Assembly: GCA_964403185.1 (NCBI GenBank) | Contig: CAYOFK010000022.1 | Coordinates: forward strand, 1-23,807 | DNA length: 23,807 nucleotides | Direction: 5' to 3' | Source of the DNA: CAYOFK01 sp964403185 | Lineage (GTDB): Bacteria > Bacteroidota > Bacteroidia > Bacteroidales > VadinHA17 | Shown here: positions 1 through 8,209 of the stretch, in pieces | Layout: every line of letters begins with the position of its first letter | How positions within the stretch are numbered: position 1 is the first letter of the stretch | Position numbers and translations under genes: made by a program | The notes under the pieces: generated by a model | Seen by the model: the letters and a program-made list of their open reading frames with translations, nothing else | The model's database searches: none | Told to the model about the DNA's origin: nothing

Positions 1-845
1 CCAACCCTGATCACCGGCTGGTTATGGCTTCTATGGCCATATTTCAACTTGTAGGTATCGGCCCCGGAAGCAAGAGCTAAAAGCTGGTTGCCCAGGCATA
101 TTCCAAAAATGGGCCGGTGGTCCTTCAAGGCCATCCGCAAATGATCAATGGTTTCCGTACACTTCTTGGGGTCGCCGGGACCGTTGGATATAAACAAGCC
201 GTCGTAATCTTCACTTCCTATGTCGTGATCCCAGGGGACCCTGATCACCGTCATATCTTTTTTCAATAAATACCGGATGATGTTATTCTTCACTCCGCAG
301 TCAACCAGCAATACCTTATACGTCCCTTTACCATACACCTCTTTTTGTTGAATACTTACGCGGGCCACCAGATTTTCTTCGTTAGGATCATACCACTGCG
401 GGTCTTTGTCTCCCGAAATGATCTTACCCAACATGGTGCCTTTTTCCCGGAGCTTTTTAGTAAGAGAGCGGGTATCAATTCCATAGATGCCGGGGATGCC
501 TCCCTTACGAAGCCATTCGCCCAGGCTCCCTTCTGCATTCCAATGGCTGTATTCAAAGGAATAATCAGACACAATCAAACCTGAAATGTGAATTTTATCC
601 GATTCATAATATTTTAAGAGCTGATTTTCCGATGCACTGCCCGGTGTTCCATAATTACCAATCAGGGGATAGGTCAATACCAGGATCTGGCCCTTGTAGG
701 AAGGATCCGTGAGGCTTTCGGGATAGCCCGTCATGGCTGTATTGAATACAACTTCTCCCGACACTGAACAGCCTTTTCCAAAGGACTTGCCTGTATATTC
801 GGTACCATCTTCCAGTACCAATTTAATTGGTTTTGCCGATACCAT
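1..845 (-). CDS. carA: Carbamoyl-phosphate synthase small subunit (partial, 3' end outside window)
   Basis: The glutaminase subunit of carbamoyl-phosphate synthase releases ammonia from glutamine and channels it to CarB for carbamoyl phosphate, the precursor of pyrimidines and arginine. The window holds the first 281 residues of a family that is usually about 360-380 long. The N-terminal CarA domain opens with KLVLEDGTEYTGKSFG and contains the conserved FNTAMTGYPESLTDPSY stretch near residue 35-50. The class I amidotransferase domain starts around residue 177 and shows SNGPGDP (220-226) and the nucleophile loop FGICLGNQ with Cys250, followed by GHRSHNQPV. The catalytic His/Glu pair lies past the left edge. 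The ATG at 845 is the natural start, because the family sequence begins within a few residues. The upstream PatB-like gene ends 5 bases away, so the two are probably co-transcribed. Identity is very secure. Confidence 0.97.
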   Translation of the reverse strand, partial: MVSAKPIKLVLEDGTEYTGKSFGKGCSVSGEVVFNTAMTGYPESLTDPSYKGQILVLTYPLIGNYGTPGSASENQLLKYYESDKIHISGLIVSDYSFEYSHWNAEGSLGEWLRKGGIPGIYGIDTRSLTKKLREKGTMLGKIISGDKDPQWYDPNEENLVARVSIQQKEVYGKGTYKVLLVDCGVKNNIIRYLLKKDMTVIRVPWDHDIGSEDYDGLFISNGPGDPKKCTETIDHLRMALKDHRPIFGICLGNQLLALASGADTYKLKYGHRSHNQPVIRV

Positions 846-850
846 ATGTG

Positions 851-2023
851 CTATAATTTTTCAAGTGCAAATTTAATTTTTCCAAGGGCTTCTTCAACGA
901 GTTTTTTCGGGCAGGCAACATTCATCCTGTGGAATCCTTTCCCACCGGTCCCAAACGTTCTTCCGTCATTAAATCCCACCCCTGCTTTTTTTATTAAGAA
1001 CTCCTGAAGCCTGTCCGGTTCCATTTTGAGGTCATTAAAGTCTAGCCATAACAAATAGGTTGCCTGGGGCTGCACAAGCCTCACATCAGGAATATTATGC
1101 TCAAGATAATCCTGAACAAATGAAACATTTCCTACCAGGTAAGCAAGCAATTGATCCAGCCAGCCGGCGCCATTTGTGTAGGCTGCAACGGAAGCGACTG
1201 TGCCAAACAGGTTTCCCATGGTAACACGAAGTTTTTCAAGGAATTCACCAAATACCCTGTGCATATTTGTGTTTTGTATGATCACCGAAGATGTGGCCAG
1301 TCCTGCCAGATTAAAAGTCTTACTGGGCGCCACACAGGTAATGCATAGTCCGGCAATTTCCGGAGAAAGCATGGCAAGGGGGGTGTGCCTGAACCCGGGA
1401 AGCACCAGGTCGCAATGGATCTCATCGGAGACAACCAGGACTCTGTACTTCACACAAAGTTTTGCCAGCCTTATTAATTCTGTTGGCGTCCATGTCCTGC
1501 CAACCGGATTGTGCGGATTTGACAAAAGTAACAGTTTAACTTTCCGGGATAGTTTCCCTTCAAGGTCGTCAAAATCCATTTCATACCGGCCGTTTGTATA
1601 TAACAACGGATTTTCAACCAACTCCCTGTGATTGTTCTCAATAGCAAAAAAAAACGGATGGTACACAGGTGGCTGGACCAACACCTTATCTCCGGGCTCT
1701 GTGAAGGCCTGGATGATCATATTCAGGGCCGGAACAATACCCGGAGAAAAAAAGATCCATTCTTTTTTTACCTGCCAACCATGCCTCATCTCCATCCAGT
1801 TGATCTGAGAATCAAAATAGGAATCCGGTCTCAATGAATATCCATAAATGGGTTGTTTGGCTCTGGAAATAACGGCTTTGCGGATAAAATCCGGGGTTTC
1901 AAAGTCCATATCAGCAACCCACATGGGGATGACATCCGCCGTTCCAAAATAGCTTTTTCTCCCATCGTATTTTACACTGAATGTGTGCTCTCTGTTTACC
2001 TTTTTATCAAAGTCGTATTTCAT
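851..2023 (-). CDS. PatB/MalY-family PLP-dependent C-S lyase (putative cystathionine beta-lyase)
   Basis: A fold-type I PLP enzyme of 390 residues, full length for the family. Members of the MalY/PatB branch cleave cystathionine or cysteine conjugates to a thiol, pyruvate and ammonia in the cytoplasm; some are annotated as plain aminotransferases. Visible signatures are IPMWVADMDF (residues 32-41), typical of this branch; the SNPHNPVGR motif (168-176) with the cofactor-contacting Asn172; SDEIHCDL (199-206) with the Asp that contacts the pyridine nitrogen; and the Schiff-base lysine Lys235 in APSKTFNLAG. An arginine in the C-terminal HRMNVACP stretch probably binds the substrate carboxylate. 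The gene lies between a secreted EEP-family gene (23-base gap) and carA (5-base gap), all on the minus strand. The family is certain. The exact substrate (cystathionine, cysteine or another thioether) cannot be read from sequence. Confidence 0.9.
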   Translation of the reverse strand: MKYDFDKKVNREHTFSVKYDGRKSYFGTADVIPMWVADMDFETPDFIRKAVISRAKQPIYGYSLRPDSYFDSQINWMEMRHGWQVKKEWIFFSPGIVPALNMIIQAFTEPGDKVLVQPPVYHPFFFAIENNHRELVENPLLYTNGRYEMDFDDLEGKLSRKVKLLLLSNPHNPVGRTWTPTELIRLAKLCVKYRVLVVSDEIHCDLVLPGFRHTPLAMLSPEIAGLCITCVAPSKTFNLAGLATSSVIIQNTNMHRVFGEFLEKLRVTMGNLFGTVASVAAYTNGAGWLDQLLAYLVGNVSFVQDYLEHNIPDVRLVQPQATYLLWLDFNDLKMEPDRLQEFLIKKAGVGFNDGRTFGTGGKGFHRMNVACPKKLVEEALGKIKFALEKL

Positions 2024-2046
2024 AGTATGCCTCAGGATTTATTCAT

Positions 2047-2868
2047 TTACTCAGGGAGCAACTCAATAAGCACCAAATAGGGACGATGATCAGAAGCAAT
2101 TTTTTCATCCAGGACGGTTGTTTCCAGCACCTTCCATCTGTTTTGGGGATGGAAAAAAACATAATCGATCTTTCTTGACGGATTGGCGGAGGGGTAGGTA
2201 GGGCTTGCATTGTTTCCGGCGGCCATGGTCCATTTATCCGTTAACAGTTCAATAGGAACACTTCCCGGAATTGCATTCAAGTCGCCTGCCAGGATCACCG
2301 GAACTTCAATTTCCCGCAGCAATGTGTTTAATTGCATGGCTTGGGCTATACGGTCTGAAGGATCATCAGTATGGTCCAGATGCGTTCCGATAAATGCAAT
2401 CTTCTCACCATTTGAGAGGGATATCTTCACCATAAGGGCAGCCCTGGGCTCATGTTCCGGAGTTGCATCGAGAGGATAGACCATTGAAGCCTCAATGGGG
2501 GTTTTGGAGAGAATTCCTTCACCATAGGCACCCCCATCATAATCCATAGCTTTACCGAAGAGAGGGATCATTCCGGTACGATGTGCCAATTCTAAAACAA
2601 GGTCCATGCCATTTGCTCTCCGGGTCCTGAAGTCGACCTCCTGAAGCGCCACAAGATCTGGGCCGGCTTCTTTTATTACCCGGGCAATCAGATCCAGGTC
2701 AAAATCCCCCTTCATGGTGGCACCATGCAGGATATTAAAGGTCATGATCTTCAATCGTACCGGTTGTTTTTCTGATTTCTGACTGTACACTGCCGGAATC
2801 GCAAGAAAGAAACTGAGGAAAAAAATAAGGAGCATGACCCGGTTGCACTGAGGGTGTAGATGTTTCAT
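2047..2868 (-). CDS. Secreted endonuclease/exonuclease/phosphatase (EEP) family protein
   Basis: A protein of 273 residues with an N-terminal hydrophobic signal (VMLLIFFLSFFLAIPAVYS) and a plausible signal-peptidase I site at AVYS-Q, so it is probably exported. The rest is one EEP (DNase I-like) domain: MTFNILHG carries the first metal/phosphate Asn, LQEVDF the metal-binding Glu, GTHLDH the catalytic His region, AGDLNAIPGS the Asp/Asn pair, and SDHRPYL the terminal catalytic His. This catalytic set is complete. EEP enzymes hydrolyse phosphodiester or phosphomonoester bonds in DNA, inositol phosphates or sphingomyelin, so the substrate is open. A GTG at 2880 would add four residues; I prefer the ATG at 2868 because it gives a conventional positively charged signal-peptide start. 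The gene heads a likely operon with the PatB-like gene and carA, though no functional link is evident. Confidence 0.85.
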   Translation of the reverse strand: MKHLHPQCNRVMLLIFFLSFFLAIPAVYSQKSEKQPVRLKIMTFNILHGATMKGDFDLDLIARVIKEAGPDLVALQEVDFRTRRANGMDLVLELAHRTGMIPLFGKAMDYDGGAYGEGILSKTPIEASMVYPLDATPEHEPRAALMVKISLSNGEKIAFIGTHLDHTDDPSDRIAQAMQLNTLLREIEVPVILAGDLNAIPGSVPIELLTDKWTMAAGNNASPTYPSANPSRKIDYVFFHPQNRWKVLETTVLDEKIASDHRPYLVLIELLPE

Positions 2869-2893
2869 TGAAAAAGACACTATGGTTAGACAA

Positions 2894-2901
2894 CAAAAAT
2901 A
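2894..2901 (-). promoter_or_regulatory. Candidate Bacteroidota -7 promoter element for the EEP-patB-carA operon
   Basis: Read on the minus strand the sequence is TATTTTTG, an exact match to the Bacteroidota -7 consensus TAnnTTTG. It lies 25 bases before the ATG at 2868, which gives a leader of roughly 20 bases. I found no convincing -33 TTG at the usual spacing, so the call rests on the -7 element and its position. Confidence 0.45.
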
Positions 2902-2933
2902 AACATCCGCCTTTGATTTTGGCAGAAGATTTC

Positions 2934-2960
2934 GGAATTTTAATTTTTTATTGAAATTCC
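2934..2960 (+). other. Inverted repeat in the rsmA leader region
   Basis: GGAATTTTAA and TTGAAATTCC form a 10-bp stem with one T-G wobble around a 7-base T-rich loop. It ends 18 bases before the rsmA start, in the gap between the divergent EEP and rsmA genes. It could be an RNA hairpin in the rsmA leader or a dyad operator. The AT-rich stem makes chance formation possible. Confidence 0.35.
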
Positions 2961-2978
2961 ATTGATTGATTTCAGTTT

Positions 2979-3752
2979 ATGAGAGTTGTTCAGCCAAAAA
3001 AATACCTGGGCCAGCATTTTTTAACAGACCATAACATTGCCCGGAAAATTGTTGAGAGTCTCCGTTCCGGTAAGAACATTCCGGTTTTAGAAATTGGTCC
3101 CGGAACCGGAATTCTAACCGGGCATCTGATCCGGGAAGGATTTGAGCAGTTGACGTTGATTGAAGTGGACCGGGAGTCGGTCAGTTACCTCAGGAAGACA
3201 TATAAACAGCTCAATATCCTGCATCAGGATTTTCTGAAAATAAATCTGGATGAACTGTTCCGGCCTGGATTATCCATTATCGGTAATTTTCCATACAACA
3301 TTTCCAGTCAGATCTTTTTCCGGATACTGAACAGCAGGCACCTCATTAACGAGGTGGTTTGCATGATTCAAAAAGAGGTGGCCCTGAGACTGGTGGCAGG
3401 GCCGGGAACAAAAACCTATGGAATATTGAGTGTTCTGTTGAAAGCATATTATGATCTGGAGTTGCTCTTTAATGTGGCCCCCCGGGTTTTTGATCCTCCC
3501 CCGGGAGTTCAGTCTGCCGTGATCAGATTGTCAAGAAATACCCATTCATCTCTTTCGTGTAACGAGAAGCTTTTTGTTGAAATTGTTAAAAGGGCATTTA
3601 ATCAAAGAAGAAAAATGTTAAGAAATTCTTTAAAGGGCTTTTTAGTAAATTTACCGGCAAATCTTTCTATTCTTCAACAACGGCCGGAACAACTGAGTGT
3701 GGAAGATTTCACAGATCTCACAAATTGGATAGAAAGGGAACAGAATACTTAA
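2979..3752 (+). CDS. rsmA: 16S rRNA dimethyladenosine transferase (A1518/A1519)
   Basis: RsmA (KsgA) uses SAM to dimethylate two adjacent adenosines in the 3'-terminal helix of 16S rRNA, a late step and checkpoint of small-subunit assembly. The 257-residue length is normal for the family. The N-terminal signature KKYLGQHFLTD (residues 7-17) is followed by the SAM-binding motif LEIGPGTGILTG (37-48), the acidic ribose-binding IEVD (61-64), and catalytic motif IV NFPYNISS (103-110). The C-terminal part contains the FNQRRKMLRNSLKG segment typical of the family's rRNA-contacting domain. The ATG at 2979 puts the conserved GQHFL the expected short distance from the N terminus. mgtE follows after 34 bases on the same strand and may be co-transcribed. 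No exact TAnnTTTG element was found upstream. Confidence 0.97.
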   Translation: MRVVQPKKYLGQHFLTDHNIARKIVESLRSGKNIPVLEIGPGTGILTGHLIREGFEQLTLIEVDRESVSYLRKTYKQLNILHQDFLKINLDELFRPGLSIIGNFPYNISSQIFFRILNSRHLINEVVCMIQKEVALRLVAGPGTKTYGILSVLLKAYYDLELLFNVAPRVFDPPPGVQSAVIRLSRNTHSSLSCNEKLFVEIVKRAFNQRRKMLRNSLKGFLVNLPANLSILQQRPEQLSVEDFTDLTNWIEREQNT

Positions 3753-3786
3753 ATATGAACAAATTGGAATCCCTAAACCTGTAGCC

Positions 3787-5145
3787 ATGCCATTCGAACT
3801 AACAAAAGAATTCATTGAAGAAGTAAGGGCTGTAATTAAATCTGGCGATGAAAATGCAGCATCACGCATCCTTGAAAACCTGCATTCTGCTGATATTGCC
3901 GAGATCTATAATGCGTTGAGTATCGAAGAAGCCAGATTTCTTTATTTGCTGATAGAAAAGGAAAAAGCTGCAGATGTGATCGCCGAATTGGATGAGGATG
4001 ACCGGGAACGGTTCCTGAAAGCGCTTCCCAGTGAACTTATTGCCCGCCAGTTTATTGAAAAAATGGACTCAGACGATGCGGCAGATGTCATTGGGGATCT
4101 TGATGAAGAGAAACAGGAAGAGGTTTTATCGCACATTGAAGATTCAGACCAGGCTGAGGAGATCATTGACCTGTTGTCTTACGATGAAGATTCTGCAGGT
4201 GGCCTGATGGCCAAGGAACTCATAAAAGTTAACGAAAACTGGACCCTGACCACCTGTCTCCGTGAAATGCGCAAACAAGTCGAAAACATTGACAAGGTCT
4301 ATTATGTCTATGTTGTTGATAATAAAGAAAAACTAAAGGGTACGGTATCTCTGAAACGCATGTTGCTGAGTGACAACAGAAGGAAGATAAAGGACATTTT
4401 GAATGCCGATGTCATCTATGTGGATACTGAAACAGATTCAGAGGAGGTGGCGAACATTATGGAGAAATACGACCTCGTTGCCTTGCCTGTTGTTGACCAT
4501 GAAGGAAAACTGCTGGGGCGCATTACCATTGACGATGTGGTGGATGTCATTAAAGAAGAAGCAGAAAAGGATTACCAGATGGCTTCGGGTATAACAGAAG
4601 ACGTGGAGCCAACCGACAATGTCTGGGTTCTTACCAGGGCAAGGATCCCCTGGTTGCTCATCGGTTTGCTGGGGGGCATCCTGGTTGCCAAGGTAATTGG
4701 TATTTTTGAAATTGATCTGGGCATGTTTCCCGAGATGGCGTTTTTCATTCCCCTGATAGCTGCCATGGGTGGAAATGTTGGAGTCCAGTCCTCTGCCATC
4801 ATTGTACAAGGCCTGGCAAACAACACCCTGGGAATGGAAAGCACCTCCAAAAAGTTACTCAAAGAACTGGTAGTGGCATGTATAAATGGACTTTCCCTGG
4901 CCATACTGATATTCATATACAACCTTTTCTCTGCCGATTCCATGGCGCTGACAGTTACAGTCAGTGCGGCTTTGTTTTCAGTAATTCTTTTTGCCGCTTT
5001 TTTTGGAACCCTTATACCGCTGATACTGAATAGAATAAATATCGATCCTGCCCTGGCTACAGGGCCATTCATTACAACCCTGAACGACATAACGGGATTG
5101 TTTATTTACCTGCTCATCGGCCGGTTACTTTTCACACTGTTATAA
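3787..5145 (+). CDS. mgtE: Magnesium transporter MgtE
   Basis: A Mg2+ channel/transporter of the inner membrane, 452 residues, standard length. The acidic helical MgtE N domain covers about residues 1-130, followed by a tandem CBS pair (about 135-260; for example VYVVDNKEKLKGTVSL and LPVVDHEGKLLGRITIDDV). In the known MgtE structure these domains bind Mg2+ and close the pore when cytosolic Mg2+ is high. The C-terminal membrane domain has about five helices and carries the family signatures PLIAAMGGNVGVQSS and DPALATGPFITTLNDITG, the latter with the pore Asp residues. Everything expected for an active, Mg2+-gated protein is present. It follows rsmA by 34 bases and converges on the minus-strand permease gene, whose stop lies 48 bases further on. 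Confidence 0.96.
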   Translation: MPFELTKEFIEEVRAVIKSGDENAASRILENLHSADIAEIYNALSIEEARFLYLLIEKEKAADVIAELDEDDRERFLKALPSELIARQFIEKMDSDDAADVIGDLDEEKQEEVLSHIEDSDQAEEIIDLLSYDEDSAGGLMAKELIKVNENWTLTTCLREMRKQVENIDKVYYVYVVDNKEKLKGTVSLKRMLLSDNRRKIKDILNADVIYVDTETDSEEVANIMEKYDLVALPVVDHEGKLLGRITIDDVVDVIKEEAEKDYQMASGITEDVEPTDNVWVLTRARIPWLLIGLLGGILVAKVIGIFEIDLGMFPEMAFFIPLIAAMGGNVGVQSSAIIVQGLANNTLGMESTSKKLLKELVVACINGLSLAILIFIYNLFSADSMALTVTVSAALFSVILFAAFFGTLIPLILNRINIDPALATGPFITTLNDITGLFIYLLIGRLLFTLL

Positions 5146-5193
5146 ACCAACCCGAAAGACCAGAACACCTGGTTGTGCTGAAGTATGATGGCA

Positions 5194-6474
5194 CTAAAAT
5201 GTGGTCCCGATGGCCGTCACAGGATCCAGTTTGGATGCCGTATTAGCCGGTGCATATCCTGAGATAATTCCGATGGACCCGGAAATAAACAGGGCAAGAA
5301 AAAAATTGCCCATTGTGATGGTGACCTTTATATCAAGAATCTGGTTCATGATCAGTGTGCCGATAAAAACAAAAAACAGTCCGATGAGCCCCCCCGCCAT
5401 TGAGAGTAACAGGGATTCAAATAAAAACTGTTGCATAATAAATGTGTTCTTCGCTCCCATGGCCTTCTGAATTCCGATAATATTGGTACGTTCTTTTACA
5501 GACACAAACATGATGTTGGCAATTCCAAAACCACCGACAAGGATTGAAAAACCCCCAATAATCCAGCCGCCCATATTGATTCCGGAGAAAATGGCTTCCA
5601 TGCCCTGGGTAAGCAAACTGGCCTGGTTGATCGCAAAATCATCTTTTTCACCCGGTCGTAATTTTCGGATAGATCGCAAGGTAGCTGTAAGATCATCTCT
5701 GAGCTCATTAATGGAAACATTGGGCTTTGCGCGAACCATGATCATCGGATTCAGTGATTCGCTTCGAAGGTTAACAAGGTTCCTGACATAATTGATCGGG
5801 ACCATAACAACCCTGTCAAGTCCTTCATCACCCAGGCCGCCGGCTCCTTCCTTTTTAAATACGCCAATTACCGGGATCTTATTACCTCTGATCGTAATGG
5901 TTTTGCCGATAGGATCGGCATTCTCAAACAGCTTTTCTGCCAGAACCGCTCCAATAAGGGCATAATTCTTACCACTCTTGGACTCAAACAAGGAAAAATA
6001 GCGGCCGCTTGAAAGTTCAAACGATCGCAATTCTGCAAAATCATGGGTTGCTGAAAGAAATGCAATATTATCAACCGAGTTATTCGCATATTTCACAGAA
6101 ACACTTGTCTGAATCATAAAACTGAATGCCCCGGCCGATTTCATTCTTTTTTTCAATTGCTCATATTCTCTGATATTTGGCACCGGGCGTTTAATAAGTT
6201 CCCACCATTTCATATTCTGATCCGGGATCCATGGCCACTTACTGATATAAATGGTATTGTCTCCCAGGGATTCAATATTCTCCCGGATGGAGTTTTCCAT
6301 CCAGTCCAGCATTGTGAATACAAAAATGATGGCAAAGATGCCAATGGTAATTCCAAACAGGGATAAAAAAGTCCGCAATTTGTTTACAACCACGGCTTTA
6401 AACGCGAACAGAAAACTTTCCCGAAAGAGTTTTATATGAGTAAACGTTGCTGAAAACTTGTTCTTTGCAATCAT
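5194..6474 (-). CDS. MacB/FtsX-type ABC transporter permease
   Basis: A 426-residue permease of the type VII (MacB-like) ABC family. One transmembrane helix lies near residues 30-55 (within LSLFGITIGIFAIIFVFTML), followed by a periplasmic MacB-PCD domain of about 240 residues. Three C-terminal transmembrane helices (about 300-420) form the FtsX domain. The conserved cytoplasmic loop reads VSVKERTNIIGIQKAMGAK, the coupling region for the partner ATPase, and the C terminus ends SKLDPVTAIG as usual. Such permeases work as dimers with a separate ATPase and often an adaptor protein to expel peptides, lipids or drugs, or to handle lipoproteins. Neither partner is adjacent: the neighbours are mgtE and purH. 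The start at 6474 is the first in-frame ATG and gives the expected short cytoplasmic N terminus. Substrate unknown. Confidence 0.88.
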   Translation of the reverse strand: MIAKNKFSATFTHIKLFRESFLFAFKAVVVNKLRTFLSLFGITIGIFAIIFVFTMLDWMENSIRENIESLGDNTIYISKWPWIPDQNMKWWELIKRPVPNIREYEQLKKRMKSAGAFSFMIQTSVSVKYANNSVDNIAFLSATHDFAELRSFELSSGRYFSLFESKSGKNYALIGAVLAEKLFENADPIGKTITIRGNKIPVIGVFKKEGAGGLGDEGLDRVVMVPINYVRNLVNLRSESLNPMIMVRAKPNVSINELRDDLTATLRSIRKLRPGEKDDFAINQASLLTQGMEAIFSGINMGGWIIGGFSILVGGFGIANIMFVSVKERTNIIGIQKAMGAKNTFIMQQFLFESLLLSMAGGLIGLFFVFIGTLIMNQILDIKVTITMGNFFLALFISGSIGIISGYAPANTASKLDPVTAIGTTF

Positions 6475-6648
6475 AATTCCAATACAGATTAAATGAACTC
6501 AACACATTCAGGAGATCCAATTTCGAATATCCCGGGCCCATAAGTGTCCCTTAAAAATAATGAATTATCAAGGTTTCTTAAATCAATAAAATTACTAATT
6601 TTACCGACACTTTGACCATTCGCAAACCTTGTCAACTATCCACTGTAA

Positions 6649-8175
6649 ATGAGTGACTTAAAAAAATTCAGATCAGCTCTTATTTCGGTCTATCACAAAG
6701 ACAAATTAGATGCAATAGTCAAACTCCTGTCAAAATTTGATGTACAACTCATTTCAACAGGCGGGACAAAATCCTTTATAGAGGATCTGGGAATTCCTGT
6801 AACTTCTGTCAGCGACCTGACCGGTTATCCTTCTATTCTGGGGGGCCGTGTAAAGACCTTACATCCCAGGATCTTTGGGGGCATTCTTGCCCGGCGTAGT
6901 TTGAAAAAAGATACTGAAGAAACCGGCAGGCATAAAATACAGGAGATTGATCTGGTTATTGTTGATCTCTACCCTTTCGAAGAAACGGTTGCTTCCGGTG
7001 CAGATGACCGGGAAATTATTGAAAAAATAGACATAGGTGGCATCTCACTTATCCGGGCAGGGGCTAAGAATTTCGAAGATGTTCTCATTGTTTCAGGACG
7101 GCACATGTACTCAGAGCTTATTGATCTCCTGGAAGAAAAAGGAGGTCATTCAACACTTGAAGACCGCAAAAAATTCGCCACCAAAGCTTTTAATACATCC
7201 TCACATTACGATACTTCCATCTTTAACTATTTTAATTCAGAAGGCACCCTGTCTGTTTTCAAGAAGAGTGAAGTGAAAGGGCAGGTTTTAAGGTATGGTG
7301 AAAATCCTCATCAGAAAGGAATGTATTTTGGGGATCTTGATGGTTTATTTGATAAACTTCATGGAAAAGAGATCTCCTATAATAACCTGCTGGATATTGA
7401 TGCTGCTGTTCATTTGATCAACGAGTTTAAGGAAACCACTTTCATCATTTTAAAGCACAATAATGCCTGTGGACTGGCCTCAGATCCAAATCTTGTCAAA
7501 GCATGGGAAAAAGCGCTCGCCGGTGATCCTGTTTCAGCATTCGGGGGAATTCTGATCACAAATACAAAGCTCACTGCTGCTGTTGCTGATAAGGTCAACA
7601 ACATTTTTTTTGAAGCTATCATTGCCCCGGATTATGAAATGAAAGCTCTTGACATCATTAAACAAAAGAAAAACAGGATCATTCTGGTACATAAACCAGG
7701 CAGGTTGCCTGAAAAAACATACAGGTCCGTCCTTAACGGCACCCTGGTACAGGACAAGGATGTAAAAAGGGATTCGGTAAGAGACATGAAACCCGTGACC
7801 GATAAAACACCTTCTTCAAAAGAGCACGCTGATCTCGAATTTGCCAACGTTATTGTCAAGCACACCAAATCAAATGCCATTGTTCTGGCAAAGAATAAGC
7901 AACTGATTGGCAGTGGAGTTGGCCAAACCTCCAGAGTGGACGCACTCAGGCAGGCCATCGAAAAAGCCCGCAGTTTTGATTTTGACCTGAAGGGAGCTGT
8001 GATGGCATCAGATGCATTTTTCCCATTTGCTGATTCTGTTGAGATCGCCCATAAGGCCGGTATAACTTCAGTCATTCAGCCGGGCGGATCTATCAGGGAC
8101 CAGGATTCAATTGATTTTTGCAACCAACATAATATGTGCATGGTGTTTACCGGCACGAGGCATTTCAGACATTAA
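6649..8175 (+). CDS. purH: Bifunctional AICAR transformylase / IMP cyclohydrolase
   Basis: Catalyses the last two steps of de novo purine synthesis: formylation of AICAR with 10-formyl-tetrahydrofolate, then ring closure to IMP. At 508 residues it is full length. The N-terminal MGS-like IMP cyclohydrolase domain shows STGGTKSFIEDLGIP (36-50) and GGRVKTLHPRIFGG (65-78). The AICAR transformylase domain contains LRYGENPHQKG and the catalytic pair Lys269-His270 in KHNNACG, and closes with SDAFFPFADSVE and the terminal TGTRHFRH. The mreB start lies 34 bases downstream on the same strand, so purH probably heads the rod-shape operon, an arrangement familiar in Bacteroidota. The 174-base gap before it is shared with the divergent permease gene; I saw only a degenerate promoter-like CACTTTG near 6608-6614. 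Confidence 0.97.
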   Translation: MSDLKKFRSALISVYHKDKLDAIVKLLSKFDVQLISTGGTKSFIEDLGIPVTSVSDLTGYPSILGGRVKTLHPRIFGGILARRSLKKDTEETGRHKIQEIDLVIVDLYPFEETVASGADDREIIEKIDIGGISLIRAGAKNFEDVLIVSGRHMYSELIDLLEEKGGHSTLEDRKKFATKAFNTSSHYDTSIFNYFNSEGTLSVFKKSEVKGQVLRYGENPHQKGMYFGDLDGLFDKLHGKEISYNNLLDIDAAVHLINEFKETTFIILKHNNACGLASDPNLVKAWEKALAGDPVSAFGGILITNTKLTAAVADKVNNIFFEAIIAPDYEMKALDIIKQKKNRIILVHKPGRLPEKTYRSVLNGTLVQDKDVKRDSVRDMKPVTDKTPSSKEHADLEFANVIVKHTKSNAIVLAKNKQLIGSGVGQTSRVDALRQAIEKARSFDFDLKGAVMASDAFFPFADSVEIAHKAGITSVIQPGGSIRDQDSIDFCNQHNMCMVFTGTRHFRH

Positions 8176-8209
8176 ACAGGATAGAATTATAACAGAGAGG
8201 AACCGACTG

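Noticed and set aside
4438..5090. Long minus-strand frames inside mgtE, and similar antisense frames inside purH, ahcY and pgi
   Set aside because: All lie wholly within well-supported genes in other frames and show composition expected of antisense shadows.
5159..5173. Small hairpin ACCAG-AACAC-CTGGT between convergent mgtE and the permease gene
   Set aside because: Only a 5-bp stem with no T-run; too weak to call a terminator.
6607..6614. Promoter-like ACACTTTG before purH
   Set aside because: It keeps only the TTTG half of the -7 consensus and has no -33 partner; not strong enough to list.
8111..8209. N-terminal extension of mreB reaching back into purH
   Set aside because: The extra 33 residues overlap purH out of frame and are unlike any MreB N terminus. 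The ATG at 8210 has a GAGAGG site at good spacing and begins the family sequence.
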